Source of the DNA: DASPFV01 sp035620975
Lineage (GTDB): Bacteria > Acidobacteriota > Vicinamibacteria > Vicinamibacterales > 2-12-FULL-66-21
NCBI GenBank assembly: GCA_035620975.1
Contig: DASPFV010000052.1
Location: forward strand, 1-34,470
Length of the DNA: 34,470 nt
Reading direction: 5' to 3'
Below are positions 8,953 to 17,710 of this stretch, piece after piece (positions within the stretch are counted from its first letter, which is position 1; each line of letters begins with the position of its first letter). The position numbers were made by a program, and so were the translations under genes. The notes under the pieces were generated by a model. That model saw only the letters and a list, made by a program, of their open reading frames with translations. It ran no database searches and was not told the origin of the DNA.

Positions 8953-10013
8953 GCGGGCGTTCCCTCCGTGCGCTCCGCGACGAGCGCGCTGCGGCCGACG
9001 GCGCTCGGCACCTCGCGTACGTTCGAGAATCCCGCATCCCGCAGCCAGCCCTCCATCTCGGCGGTGGAGTAGCAGCGGCCCTGCGTGACGTGCATCAGCA
9101 GCACGGAGTAGCCCGCGATCGGCAGGGGGCCGCTCTTGTCCGCGTCCAGGAAGGCGTCGTGGACGACGATGAGGCCGCCCGCTGCCAGCGACGAGGCGGA
9201 CGCGTGGAGCAGGTGGCGGACGACGTCCACGTCCCAGTCGTGCAGCACGTTGGAGTAGAGGTGCACGTCGTAGCCGGAGGGCAGCGGATCGCGGAGCATG
9301 TCTGCGACCACGACGTCTACTCGATCGGAGCAGCCGCGAGCCGCAATCGCCCGCGCGGCAATGCGGTCGACGGGCCGTTTCTCGAGCACGGTGGCGCGGA
9401 GCTCCGGGAATCGCGCGCACAATCCGCAGGCGTAGATGCCGGACCCGCCGGCGATGTCGAGCAGCCGCCGCCGCCGTGCCAGCGGCAGCCTCGGGGCGAG
9501 CGCCTGCGCGAGGAGGCGGCCCCGGCAGTCCATCGCGGCCGTGAACTCCTCGGCGAACGCTTCGCTCTCCATGGCCTCGTGCCAGTCGGCCTCGTCCTGG
9601 CGGCTGGCAAACCGCGCCGGCCTGTCGGTCCGCAGGATCTCGAGCAGGTCGCGCGCGATCGGCCGATCGCTCACGGGAGGGAAGTACGGGCCCATGAACC
9701 AGGGAGAGGACGCAATCAGATATTCGCGGGCCAGCGGCGAGAGGCTCAGCGCGGGGCCGTCCCGCTCCAGCAGCCCCATCGCCACGAACAGGGTGGTCAT
9801 CACGTCGACCGGACGAGCATGGAATCCGAAGCCGTCGGCGACGTCTGCCACCGTGACGGAGCGTTCGCCGATCCACGAGAAGAGGTCGAGTTCCTTGAGC
9901 GCCGCGATGAACATGTCCTGAACGTACATCTCGTCGCGCCCGCGGTAGAGCACCGTCGGATCTGTTCGCGGCGCCTGCGTCAGCGGCTCGAAGGCCGGTG
10001 GCCCGGTGGGCAT
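8949..10013 (-). CDS. SAM-dependent O-methyltransferase (family 2), first of a tandem pair
   Basis: The 354-residue protein has an N-terminal dimerisation/winged-helix part (about 25-105) and a methyltransferase core with motif I LLDIAGGSG (184-192). An acidic residue follows at the end of the next strand (VLEKRPVD), and the complete family signature SNVLHDW is at 254-260. It is clearly related in architecture to the gene behind it but diverged in sequence, so the pair is an old duplication or two recruited paralogs. It heads the three-gene minus-strand cluster with the second methyltransferase and the histidine phosphatase. It may belong to a small specialised-metabolite pathway, but no synthase is present in the window. 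Confidence 0.88.
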   Translation of the reverse strand: MPTGPPAFEPLTQAPRTDPTVLYRGRDEMYVQDMFIAALKELDLFSWIGERSVTVADVADGFGFHARPVDVMTTLFVAMGLLERDGPALSLSPLAREYLIASSPWFMGPYFPPVSDRPIARDLLEILRTDRPARFASRQDEADWHEAMESEAFAEEFTAAMDCRGRLLAQALAPRLPLARRRRLLDIAGGSGIYACGLCARFPELRATVLEKRPVDRIAARAIAARGCSDRVDVVVADMLRDPLPSGYDVHLYSNVLHDWDVDVVRHLLHASASSLAAGGLIVVHDAFLDADKSGPLPIAGYSVLLMHVTQGRCYSTAEMEGWLRDAGFSNVREVPSAVGRSALVAERTEGTPA

Positions 10014-10073
10014 GCCTCACAGCCTATCGCGGCAGGACGCGACGAAGCCAGCCGATGGCGGTCTGGATGCCGA

Positions 10074-10129
10074 AAGCCGAGAGCCTGAAGCCTAAAGCCC
10101 AGAGCCTAGAGCCTGGAGCCTGGAGCCTG
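10074..10129 (+). repeat. Eight tandem heptamers, consensus RAGCCTR (family B)
   Basis: Eight consecutive 7 bp units lie between the divergent methyltransferase and MBL-fold genes. They read AAGCCGA, GAGCCTG, AAGCCTA, AAGCCCA, GAGCCTA and then GAGCCTG three times. The array runs straight into TATATAT (10131-10137), which could act as a -10 box for the MBL gene starting at 10148. Similar heptamers occur at 19110-19154 and 32235-32294. Confidence 0.9.
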
Positions 10130-10147
10130 ATATATATTTCAAACCCT

Positions 10148-11134
10148 ATGACGCACCTACCGAACACCTCCGTTTCGCTCACCCGTCGTCGACTTCTGAA
10201 GAGCGGCCTGACGATCGCCGGCGGCGCGCTGATCGCGCCGGCGCTGCCGTCGTGGGTTGCCCGGCCGTCCGCGGCAGTCCTGCCGCAGGCCGCCGACCCG
10301 CTCGCGCCCATGCGTGCGCAGTTCGCCGCGGTCCCAATCAGCATCTCCAAGCTCACCGACACGCTGGCCATGCTCTCCGGGCCCGGCGGCAACATGGTCG
10401 TGATGACGGGGCCGGACGGCAAAATCGTGGTGGATACGTTCGTGCAGTCGGTCTGGGACAAGCTGAAGGCGGCGCTCGACCAGCTGGGACCCGCCAAGAT
10501 CACGTCGCTCATCGACACGCACTGGCATTTCGATCACACCGACAACAACGCCAACTTCCGCAAGGCCGGCGCCGTCGTCCTCGCGCACGAGAACACGAAG
10601 AAACGGATGGGGCAGTCGCACGAACTGCTCGGGATGAAGCTGGCCCCGTCTCCGGAGGAGGCCTGGCCGACGCAGACGTTTGCGGGCCGCCACACGCTCA
10701 ACGCCAACGGCGAGACGGTGCAGCTGGCCCACGTGCCGCCCGCACATACGGACACCGACATCACGATCCGCTTCCAGAAGGCGAACGTCCTGCACATGGG
10801 CGATCTCTACTTCGAGGGCATGTACCCGTTCATCGATGCCGGAACAGGAGGGACGATCAACGGAATGATCGCCGCCGCGACCGCGACTCTGAAAACGGTG
10901 GACGGAAAGACGACGATCGTGCCGGGCCACGGGCCTGCCGGCAACCAGGCCTCGCTCACGAAGTTCCGCGACATGATGGCCACCGTGCGGGAGCGCGTGG
11001 AGAAGCTGAAGAAGGAGGGGCGGACGGTCGAGGAGGCCGTCGCGGCCGCTCCCACCAAGGATCTCGACGAGACATGGGGCAAGGGTTTCCTGCAGCCGAA
11101 TCAGTTCGTCACGATCGTGTACAACACGCTCTGA
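10148..11134 (+). CDS. Tat-exported MBL-fold metallo-hydrolase
   Basis: The 328-residue protein begins with a twin-arginine signal (TRRRLLKSGLTIAGGAL, 12-28) and then a metallo-beta-lactamase fold. Metal ligands are seen in DTHWHFDHTD (123-132), H200 (PPAHTDTD), D219 (MGDLYF) and H261 (PGHGP). This is the set expected for a two-metal hydrolase of the glyoxalase-II/quinoprotein-relay-associated type. It probably acts in the periplasm on an ester, thioester or lactam-like substrate that I cannot identify. ATG 10148 is the start that puts the twin-arginine motif in its usual place. The PqaA-like hydrolase follows 14 nt downstream, so the two likely form an operon. Confidence 0.88.
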   Translation: MTHLPNTSVSLTRRRLLKSGLTIAGGALIAPALPSWVARPSAAVLPQAADPLAPMRAQFAAVPISISKLTDTLAMLSGPGGNMVVMTGPDGKIVVDTFVQSVWDKLKAALDQLGPAKITSLIDTHWHFDHTDNNANFRKAGAVVLAHENTKKRMGQSHELLGMKLAPSPEEAWPTQTFAGRHTLNANGETVQLAHVPPAHTDTDITIRFQKANVLHMGDLYFEGMYPFIDAGTGGTINGMIAAATATLKTVDGKTTIVPGHGPAGNQASLTKFRDMMATVRERVEKLKKEGRTVEEAVAAAPTKDLDETWGKGFLQPNQFVTIVYNTL

Positions 11135-11148
11135 TCCATGGAGAGGAC

Positions 11149-12603
11149 ATGTCCAGCACCCGGCTGCTGACGTCGATGCTCGTCGCCGCGCCGCTCGCGC
11201 TGACGGCGGCTCCCCGCCAGTCGGCGGTTCCGGCCCGGGACTCGCTCACCGCCCTCGACCGCTACGTGGCGGCGCCAGACCCGAGCTTCGGCTGGAAGGT
11301 CCTGCGCGAGCTGCCCGCCGAGGGAGCGTCAGCCACGCTGCTCGAGATGACTTCCCAGCGGTGGCTGACCGAGCAGGAGGTGGAGCGGCCGCTCTGGACG
11401 CACTGGGTCACCGTGATCCGTCCGGTTCGCGTCACGAGCGACGTCGGGCTGCTCTTCATCACGGGCGGGAGCCTGGAGCGGCAGCCGCCGGCGCGACCGC
11501 CAGCCTGGCTCGTCGACATGGCCCGCGCCACCGGCACCGTCGTCTCGGAACTGCGCCTCGTGCCGAACCAGCCGGTCGTGTTCAAGGACGATCCCGAGAA
11601 GAAGCCCCGCGTGGAGGACGACATGATCGCCTACACGTGGGACAAGTACCTGCGGACCGGCGACGAGAAGTGGCCGGCACGCCTGCCGATGACCAAGAGC
11701 GCGGTGCGGGCGATGGATGCCGTGACGGCATTCGCGAGGTCACCGGAGGGCGGCGGGCACACCGTCGCACGCTACGTCGTGTCGGGTGCGTCGAAGCGGG
11801 GCTGGACGACCTGGACGACTGCAGCGGTCGACGCCCGTGTCGTCGCGATCGCACCGGTCGTGATCGACATGCTGAACGTCGAGCCGTCGTTCATTCATCA
11901 CTGGCGCGCATACGGCGCCTGGTCCGAGGCCGTGGACGACTACGTGCACCACCGGATCATGGACTGGATGGGAACGCCCCAGTTCCGCGCGCTGATGAAG
12001 ATCGAGGAGCCCTACGAGTACCGCGACCGGCTGACCCTTCCAAAGCTGCTGCTGAACGCCACCGGCGACCAGTTCTTCCTGCCGGACTCGTCGCAGTTCT
12101 ACTTCGACGACCTGAAAGGGGAGACGCACGTCCGATACGTGCCGAACGCGTCGCACTCGCTCGACAAGACCGACGCCCTCGAAACCCTGCACGCGTTCTA
12201 TGCAGCGATCGTGAAGAACGCGCCCCGGCCGGAGGCGAAGTGGACGTTCGAGAAGGACGGGAGCATCAAGGTGGTCGCCAGACAGCGGCCGGATCGCGTG
12301 CTCCTGTGGCAGGCGACGAACCCGTCCGCCCGGAACTTCAGGCTGGACGTGCTCGGGCCGGCATTCACGAGCACCGCGCTGGAGCCCCGGGGGCCGAACA
12401 CGTGGATCGGCCGCGTACAGCCGCCGGCGGCAGGCTGGACCGCCTATTTCGTGGAGATGACTTTTCCAACGGGGGACAAGTACCCCTTGAAGCTGACCTC
12501 GGGCGTCCGTGTGACGCCCGAGACCCTGCCGTATGCGGCGCCGCCGATCAGGAAGCCAGGGTCGATTCCAGCTCGGCCTCCGGCGGGGTCGGCGTCGCGT
12601 TGA
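11149..12603 (+). CDS. PhoPQ-activated pathogenicity-related (PqaA)-like alpha/beta hydrolase, secreted
   Basis: The 484-residue protein has a Sec-type signal (about 1-26, MSSTRLLTSMLVAAPLALTA) and matches the PqaA family. Hallmarks are the aromatic WTHWVTVIRP region (83-92), the nucleophile elbow VSGASKRGWTTW (211-222, Ser at 215), the acid region NATGDQFF (303-310) and the catalytic-His region NASHSLD (333-339). The family name comes from a PhoP/PhoQ-regulated Salmonella gene; the reaction is not established, and no PhoP/Q system is visible here. ATG 11149 has GGAGAGGAC just before it. The 3' end overlaps the oxidoreductase gene by 56 nt, tail-to-tail. Confidence 0.87.
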   Translation: MSSTRLLTSMLVAAPLALTAAPRQSAVPARDSLTALDRYVAAPDPSFGWKVLRELPAEGASATLLEMTSQRWLTEQEVERPLWTHWVTVIRPVRVTSDVGLLFITGGSLERQPPARPPAWLVDMARATGTVVSELRLVPNQPVVFKDDPEKKPRVEDDMIAYTWDKYLRTGDEKWPARLPMTKSAVRAMDAVTAFARSPEGGGHTVARYVVSGASKRGWTTWTTAAVDARVVAIAPVVIDMLNVEPSFIHHWRAYGAWSEAVDDYVHHRIMDWMGTPQFRALMKIEEPYEYRDRLTLPKLLLNATGDQFFLPDSSQFYFDDLKGETHVRYVPNASHSLDKTDALETLHAFYAAIVKNAPRPEAKWTFEKDGSIKVVARQRPDRVLLWQATNPSARNFRLDVLGPAFTSTALEPRGPNTWIGRVQPPAAGWTAYFVEMTFPTGDKYPLKLTSGVRVTPETLPYAAPPIRKPGSIPARPPAGSASR

Positions 12604-13921
12604 GTGGAGGTCCGTGGTCCACCCCCGCCAGGGGGGCTTCCGGTTTGTAGGGCAGCGGGCCCAGCGCGTACTCGGTGGGTCCCAATCGGGCTGTCGAGGC
12701 GAGCAGATCGGTCCAGCTGATCGCCTTCCCCGTGTAGGCCGAATCCCGCCCCATGATCGCCATCAGCGTCGAGTGCGCCGTGTCCCTGGCCGTGTTCACC
12801 GGCTTGCCCGAGCGGATCGCGGTGACCCAGTCCACGTGCTCCTGGACGAGCGAGTTGTTCTCGGGGCCGTCGTACTTCCAGATCTGACGCCCCTTCAGGT
12901 CGTAGATGATCCCGTCCAGGTTGGCGGAGCCCTTTGTGCCGACCAGCACTTCCTCGCGGACGTTCGCGCAGCCGTTCAGCTGGCGGATGGTGCTGTGCAT
13001 GTGCAGCCCGCCATCCCACTCGTAATCGATACTGAAGAAGTCGTACTGGTCGCCCGTCCGGCGCCGCACGTGCGCGCCCATCCCCGTCGCCTTGACCGGC
13101 GTCTTGTCGAGCACCCAGAGGATCGCGTCGAGGTGGTGGATGTGCTGTTCGACGATGATGTCGCCCGAGAGCCAGGTCCAGTTGACCCAATCGCGGATCT
13201 GGTACTCCATGTCCGACCAGCCCGGCTGCGGCACGCGGTACCACAAGGCGCCCTGGTTCCGCAGCGTTCGCATCGCGACGATGTCGCCAATCTCGCCGCC
13301 GCGCACCCGACGATGCACCTCCATGCGCGGAAGGTCGCGGCGGAGCTGCGTGCCCGTCATGATGCTGAGCCCCTGGCTCGCGGCCTTCTCGGCGGTCGCC
13401 ATCACCGCCTGGGCTCCCGGCACGTCAACGGCGACGGGCTTCTCCATGAAGAGGTGCTTCCCGGCTGCGATCACCGCGGCCATGTGCGCAGGACGAAAGT
13501 GGGGAGGCGTGGCGTGCAGCACCACGTCGACGCCCGAATCGAGCAGCTTCTGGCAGGCATCGAAGCCCGTGAAGCAGCGGGCCTCCTCGATCTGCTGACC
13601 GCGCTTGCCGTTCAGGAGCTGCCGCGCCTCGGCGACGCGATCCGGGAACACGTCGGCCAGCGCGACAATCTGAAGATTGGGCCCGGCGTCCAGGAAGTTC
13701 GCCGCGGCGCCCCGGCCGCGCCCGCCGCACCCGACGAGGCCGGCTTTGAGAACGGGACCGTCCGGCGCTTTGGGAGTGACCAGTCCGCCGGCGGGCTGGG
13801 CCGCGGCAGTCTGGGCGCGCGGCCCGCCAGCCGTGGCGCACGCCGAGACCGCAGCAGCGCCCGCGGCTGCGACGGATCCGATGAACGCGCGACGGCTGAG
13901 ATCGGTGTTGTCTGGCTTCAT
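12548..13921 (-). CDS. Tat-exported Gfo/Idh/MocA family oxidoreductase
   Basis: The 457-residue protein begins with a twin-arginine signal (LSRRAFIGSVAAAGAAAVSAC, about 8-28); the Cys at its end could also be a lipobox. The NAD(P)-binding fold follows, with AGLVGCGGRGRG (60-71), ALAD (87-90), ATPPH (137-141) and the family's FMEKPVA (158-164). The substrate half contains IVEQHIHHLD, corresponding to the catalytic region. Such enzymes oxidise or epimerise sugars and inositols with bound NAD(P). ATG 13921 places the RR motif correctly; longer readings run into the palindromic repeats upstream. It is divergent from the TIM-barrel gene, a common partner in sugar pathways. Confidence 0.9.
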   Translation of the reverse strand: MKPDNTDLSRRAFIGSVAAAGAAAVSACATAGGPRAQTAAAQPAGGLVTPKAPDGPVLKAGLVGCGGRGRGAAANFLDAGPNLQIVALADVFPDRVAEARQLLNGKRGQQIEEARCFTGFDACQKLLDSGVDVVLHATPPHFRPAHMAAVIAAGKHLFMEKPVAVDVPGAQAVMATAEKAASQGLSIMTGTQLRRDLPRMEVHRRVRGGEIGDIVAMRTLRNQGALWYRVPQPGWSDMEYQIRDWVNWTWLSGDIIVEQHIHHLDAILWVLDKTPVKATGMGAHVRRRTGDQYDFFSIDYEWDGGLHMHSTIRQLNGCANVREEVLVGTKGSANLDGIIYDLKGRQIWKYDGPENNSLVQEHVDWVTAIRSGKPVNTARDTAHSTLMAIMGRDSAYTGKAISWTDLLASTARLGPTEYALGPLPYKPEAPLAGVDHGPPLNATPTPPEAELESTLAS

Positions 13922-14011
13922 GAGGCGTCTCCTGGCTGTTGCGCGGCTCGATCGGTCTTCCCCGTCCGACGGCTGATCGCTGGCTCTCCCGCTGAAGGTG
14001 AACGGTTGGTT

Positions 14012-14113
14012 CTTCCGCCTGAAGGGCGGAAGTACGGGCCGTCGCCGTTGACTCGCGAAAGACTCGTGGCTTCCGCCTTCAGGCGGAAGACCTCGCCGTC
14101 GAAGACTCGACGG
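14012..14113. repeat. Three short palindromes between divergent sugar genes (REP-like)
   Basis: Three perfect hairpins occupy the spacer. The first is CTTCCGCC / GGCGGAAG (14012-14019 with 14025-14032, 5 nt loop). The second has the same arms at 14070-14077 and 14082-14089 with a 4 nt loop. The third is CCGTCGA / TCGACGG (14096-14102 with 14107-14113). The first two are copies of one element. A TAGTAT hexamer at 14121-14126 could be a -10 box for the gene at 14171. They resemble extragenic palindromes, but no REP-type transposase is present. Confidence 0.8.
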
Positions 14114-14170
14114 ACAGGGGTAGTATAGCCTTCCACGGCCCCGGGGCGCCGACGTTTCAGGAGGAAGCAC

Positions 14171-15091
14171 ATGAACGACCGCCGCACGTTTCTCAAGCTC
14201 TGCGCCGGGGCCCTCGCCGCCGGCGCCGGCGTCCGCCCGTCGGCGGCTGCCCAGCAGGGCGAGGCTGCCGCCGCCGGAAGCCTGCGGAAGGCCGTGCTCA
14301 TCTCGATGCTGCCCCGCGATCTCTCCTACGCGGCGCGCTTCGCCATCGGCCGCGAGGCCGGCTTCGAGGCCATCGAGATGCGCACGATCGCCCGCGCCGA
14401 GGAGGCCGAGGAGATCCGGGAAGCCTCACAGAAGACCGGGCTGCGCATCCACTCGGTCATGAACGAGGACCACTGGCGGCTGCCCCTGTCGAGCAGCGAT
14501 CCGGAAATGGTGAACCGCAGCGTACAAGGGATGGAGACCTCCCTCAAGAATGCCGTCCTCTGGGGCGCGGACGCCGTGCTGCTCGTCCCGGCCGTCGTCG
14601 ACGCGACCACATCCTACAAGGACGCGTGGACGCGCTCGCAGCGCGTCATCCGTGAGCGGCTGCTCCCGATGGCCCGCGATCTGAAGGTCACGATCGCAGT
14701 GGAGGAAGTCTGGAACAAGTTCCTGCTGAGCCCGCTGGAGTTCGCGCGCTACGTCGACGAGTTCGACTCGCCCGTGGTACGGGCCTACTTCGACGTGGGC
14801 AACGTGGTGTTCTACGGCTTCCCGCAGGACTGGATCCGCACCCTCGGCCAGCGGATCGTCAAGGTGCACCTGAAGGACTTCGCGCTCGACCGGCAGAACG
14901 GGCGATTCTACTGGCGCAACCTCGGCGAGGGGGATATCGACTGGCCGGAGGTGCGCCGCGCCCTGGGCGAGGCCGGCTACTCCGGTTACGTCACCACCGA
15001 GATCTCGGGCGGCGACGCCGCCTATCTCAAGGACGTCGCCGCCCGCGTGGACCGCTTCATTGCCGGCCAGCCGCCGACGCCGCGCGGGTGA
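14171..15091 (+). CDS. Tat-exported sugar phosphate isomerase/epimerase-like TIM barrel
   Basis: The 306-residue protein has a twin-arginine signal (DRRTFLKLCAGALAAGAG, 3-20) and an AP-endonuclease-2-like (xylose-isomerase-like) TIM barrel. Probable metal ligands are in AVEEVW (E178/E179), YFDVGN (D208), KVHLKD (H233) and TTEISGG (E277), the pattern for a divalent-metal epimerase/isomerase. GEGDIDW (252-258) near the active site is also typical. ATG 14171 follows a strong AGGAGG at 14159-14164. It is divergent from the Gfo/Idh/MocA gene, and the two could process the same oxidised sugar outside the cytoplasm. It overlaps the sulfatase 3' end by 35 nt. Confidence 0.9.
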   Translation: MNDRRTFLKLCAGALAAGAGVRPSAAAQQGEAAAAGSLRKAVLISMLPRDLSYAARFAIGREAGFEAIEMRTIARAEEAEEIREASQKTGLRIHSVMNEDHWRLPLSSSDPEMVNRSVQGMETSLKNAVLWGADAVLLVPAVVDATTSYKDAWTRSQRVIRERLLPMARDLKVTIAVEEVWNKFLLSPLEFARYVDEFDSPVVRAYFDVGNVVFYGFPQDWIRTLGQRIVKVHLKDFALDRQNGRFYWRNLGEGDIDWPEVRRALGEAGYSGYVTTEISGGDAAYLKDVAARVDRFIAGQPPTPRG

Positions 15092-16778
15092 CGACGAGGG
15101 TGGTCTCGGCGCTTTCCTTGTAGCCGTAGCGGATCGCCTTCGCGCGGATCGTCGCCGGGCCCGGGACGAGGATTGGCCCTGTGTACAGACGCCAGTTCGC
15201 GCCCGGCCCCTCCTCGGTCGTGTAGCCGATCGAGGCGCCCTGAGTGGGTACGTAGATCACGAACTCCGTCGGCCCGGTGATGGCGACGCTTTCCGGCCGG
15301 TCCGGGGCGTTCAGCGCGCGCCGGGAGCGGATATAGGGCCGGGCCGTTTCGGGCTGCACTCCGCCCGGCCACATCCGCTGGATCATCTCCGGCTCGTTGA
15401 TGAGCCCCTGATCCCCGATGCGGCGCATCCAGTCGGCCACCGCCGCGCGCAGGCGTTCGAGCGGCGCGCGATGCGCGGGATCCTTCGCGAGGTCGTTGAT
15501 CTGGTGGGGGTCTGCGATCGTGTCGTACAACTCCTCGACGGGTCGGCTGGTCCGCAGCCACAGCGCGGGCGGTCCATTCAGCCGTCCTTCCGCCTGCAGC
15601 CTCAGCAACTCCTGCATGATGTCGCTCTGGTTCCGGTACGGGATGAGACCGGCGTAGGGCAGCTCGGGCACGAAGTTGCGGATGTAGAGGAAGCGCGCGT
15701 CCCTGGCCGAGCGCATCATGTCGTACTCGATGTCCATCCGGTCGCGCGCGCCGTAGACGTACTCCGGCGCAGGCACCGCGTGGGGGCCGACGAGGACCCT
15801 TCCCTGGATGTGGCCCGGAACCTCCAGGCCTGCGAGCGCCAGCACCGTGGGCGCGAGATCGACGAAGCTCACCAGCTGGTCACTGGTGGTGCCCGGCGTG
15901 AAGGCCGGTTTCAGCGCCGCAGGCCAGCGGATCATGAGGGGCACGTGCAGGCCCGAGTCGTACAGCGACCGCTTGGCTCTGGGCATGCCGTCGCCGTGAT
16001 CGCTCCAGTAGAAGACGATCGTCTGGTCGGCGAGGCCGTCGGCCTCGAGCTGTGCGAGGATCTCGGCCACCTGCGCGTCCATGTCCGCGATGTTGTCGTA
16101 CACGCGGGCGAGCTCCTGCCGCACGAGCGGCGTGTCGGGGTAGTAAGGTGGCACCTGCACGCTTGCCGGATCGGTCACGAGGGGCTTGCCCTTCCGGGCA
16201 GGGCTGCTGGGGAAAATCCGGCTCTCGTGGGTCACCTCGAGGTTGAACACCGAGAAGAACGGCCGGCTGCGGTCCGGCCGGTTGCGCCAGTGCGCCTGCG
16301 CACCGAGGTCGTCCCAGATCGTGAACGGCACGCCGAACTGGTAGTCGGTCTTCGAGCGGTTGCTCGTGAAGTAGCCGGCCGCGCGGAGGTATTCGGGGAA
16401 GGCCTTCACATAGAACGGCGGCACGGCGAGGTACGGCCCCGGCAGCTCGGGGACGGTGTCCTCGGTGGTCCGCATGTGCTGCGCGCCAATCGCGTTCTGG
16501 TACATGCCCGTGATGATCGCCGCCCGGCTCGGGGCGCAGACCGGCGCGGTGGTGAACGCGCGCGTGAAGCGGATCGACTCGCGCGCGAGCCGGTCGAGTG
16601 CCGGCGTGCGCGCCAGGCGATCGCCGTAGCTCCCGAGACGGGGGCTCATGTCCTCGTTCGAGATCCACAGGATGTTCGGGCGGACCGCCGCCGGCGCCGT
16701 ACCGGCGGACTGCGCGGTCGATGCTGTCGCAAACGTGAGGACGAAGGTGCCGGCGAATGCGATCGACGTCCACGGCAT
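15057..16778 (-). CDS. Secreted sulfatase (formylglycine-dependent, type I)
   Basis: The 573-residue protein has a Sec signal (about 1-22) and the alkaline-phosphatase-like sulfatase fold. NILWISNEDMS (35-45) holds the first metal ligands. The sulfatase signature CAPSR (81-85) contains the Cys normally converted to formylglycine, and YWSDHGDGMPRAKRSLYDSG supplies the remaining metal and substrate residues. The last 80 residues form a small beta-rich domain like the C-terminal domain of some glycosidases and sulfatases. Periplasmic hydrolysis of a sulfate ester is likely; the glycan cannot be told. ATG 16778 has GGAGA 6 nt upstream. The maturase is not in this window. Confidence 0.92.
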   Translation of the reverse strand: MPWTSIAFAGTFVLTFATASTAQSAGTAPAAVRPNILWISNEDMSPRLGSYGDRLARTPALDRLARESIRFTRAFTTAPVCAPSRAAIITGMYQNAIGAQHMRTTEDTVPELPGPYLAVPPFYVKAFPEYLRAAGYFTSNRSKTDYQFGVPFTIWDDLGAQAHWRNRPDRSRPFFSVFNLEVTHESRIFPSSPARKGKPLVTDPASVQVPPYYPDTPLVRQELARVYDNIADMDAQVAEILAQLEADGLADQTIVFYWSDHGDGMPRAKRSLYDSGLHVPLMIRWPAALKPAFTPGTTSDQLVSFVDLAPTVLALAGLEVPGHIQGRVLVGPHAVPAPEYVYGARDRMDIEYDMMRSARDARFLYIRNFVPELPYAGLIPYRNQSDIMQELLRLQAEGRLNGPPALWLRTSRPVEELYDTIADPHQINDLAKDPAHRAPLERLRAAVADWMRRIGDQGLINEPEMIQRMWPGGVQPETARPYIRSRRALNAPDRPESVAITGPTEFVIYVPTQGASIGYTTEEGPGANWRLYTGPILVPGPATIRAKAIRYGYKESAETTLVVTRAASAAGRQ

Positions 16779-16908
16779 GGCGCGTCTCCGTTCGGGACCT
16801 GTTATGATGTCGCCGCGTCAGCGCGGCGCGTGCGCGGGCATGGTGGCATGCGGGCCGCCGCCGCGCAAGCAATGAGGCGAAGGGCATTTCGGAGGCGGCA
16901 CATTACCC

Positions 16909-17709
16909 ATGGAGCGACGAGCGTTTCTCACCTCGGCCCTGGGCACGACGTTCATGGCAGCGGCCGGCGCGGGTGAGCAGGCACCCGGCGGGAGTGCGAT
17001 AAGTCCCGAGTACTACGTCTGGCGTCACTACGTGCTGAAGACCGGCACACAGCCGCGACGGCTGGCCGAGTTCCTGCAGAACGCCGCGATTCCGGCGCTG
17101 AACCGGCTGGGTCATCGGCCCGTGGGTGTGTTCGACGTGATGTTCGGGCTTCCAAGCCCGGGCGTGTTCGTGCTGACCCCCTCGTCCTCGCTCGACGCCA
17201 TGCAGGCCATCGAGGCCGGCCTGGAGAAGGACGAGGCGTTCATGAAGGCCGCCGATCCGTATCTCACCGCGCCGGCCACGGACCCGGTCTATGTGAGACA
17301 GGAGGCCTCGCTGCTCCGCGCGTTTTCGAACGTGCCCCGCATCGAGGTGCCGGCGGCGACGGAATCGAAGGGCCCCCGCCTGTTCGAGCTACGCACCTAC
17401 GAGAGCCACAACGAGCGCGCCCACCGGATGAAGGTCCGGATGTTCGCGGAGATGGGCGAGGTCGACATCTTCCGACGTTGCGGGCTGACCCCGGTGTTCT
17501 TCGGCCGTACGTTGCTGGGCCCACGGCTCCCGAACCTGACGTACATGCTCGTGTACGAGAACATGGCGGCCCGGGAGAAGGCGTGGAACGCCTTCCGGGT
17601 GGATCCCGAGTGGAAGAAGCTTGCCTCGACACCGGGCTACGCGGACGCCGAGATCGTGTCGAACATCACGACGGTGTTCCTGCGGCCGGCGTCGTACTCG
17701 CAGATCTGA
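16909..17709 (+). CDS. Exported NIPSNAP-family protein with two ferredoxin-like repeats
   Basis: The 266-residue protein starts with a twin-arginine-like signal (ERRAFLTSALGTTFMAAAG, 2-20), then two dimeric alpha/beta-barrel (NIPSNAP) domains. The first, about 36-135, begins YYVWRHYVLKTG; the second, about 165-262, begins RLFELRTYESHN and contains the typical MLVYENMAAREKAWNAF. The molecular role of NIPSNAP proteins is poorly known; in Acidobacteriota and Planctomycetota exported copies often sit next to sulfatases and sugar enzymes, as here. The start is 130 nt from the divergent sulfatase start. A TATGAT hexamer at 16803-16808 may be a -10 box. Confidence 0.9.
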   Translation: MERRAFLTSALGTTFMAAAGAGEQAPGGSAISPEYYVWRHYVLKTGTQPRRLAEFLQNAAIPALNRLGHRPVGVFDVMFGLPSPGVFVLTPSSSLDAMQAIEAGLEKDEAFMKAADPYLTAPATDPVYVRQEASLLRAFSNVPRIEVPAATESKGPRLFELRTYESHNERAHRMKVRMFAEMGEVDIFRRCGLTPVFFGRTLLGPRLPNLTYMLVYENMAAREKAWNAFRVDPEWKKLASTPGYADAEIVSNITTVFLRPASYSQI

Positions 17710-17710
17710 G

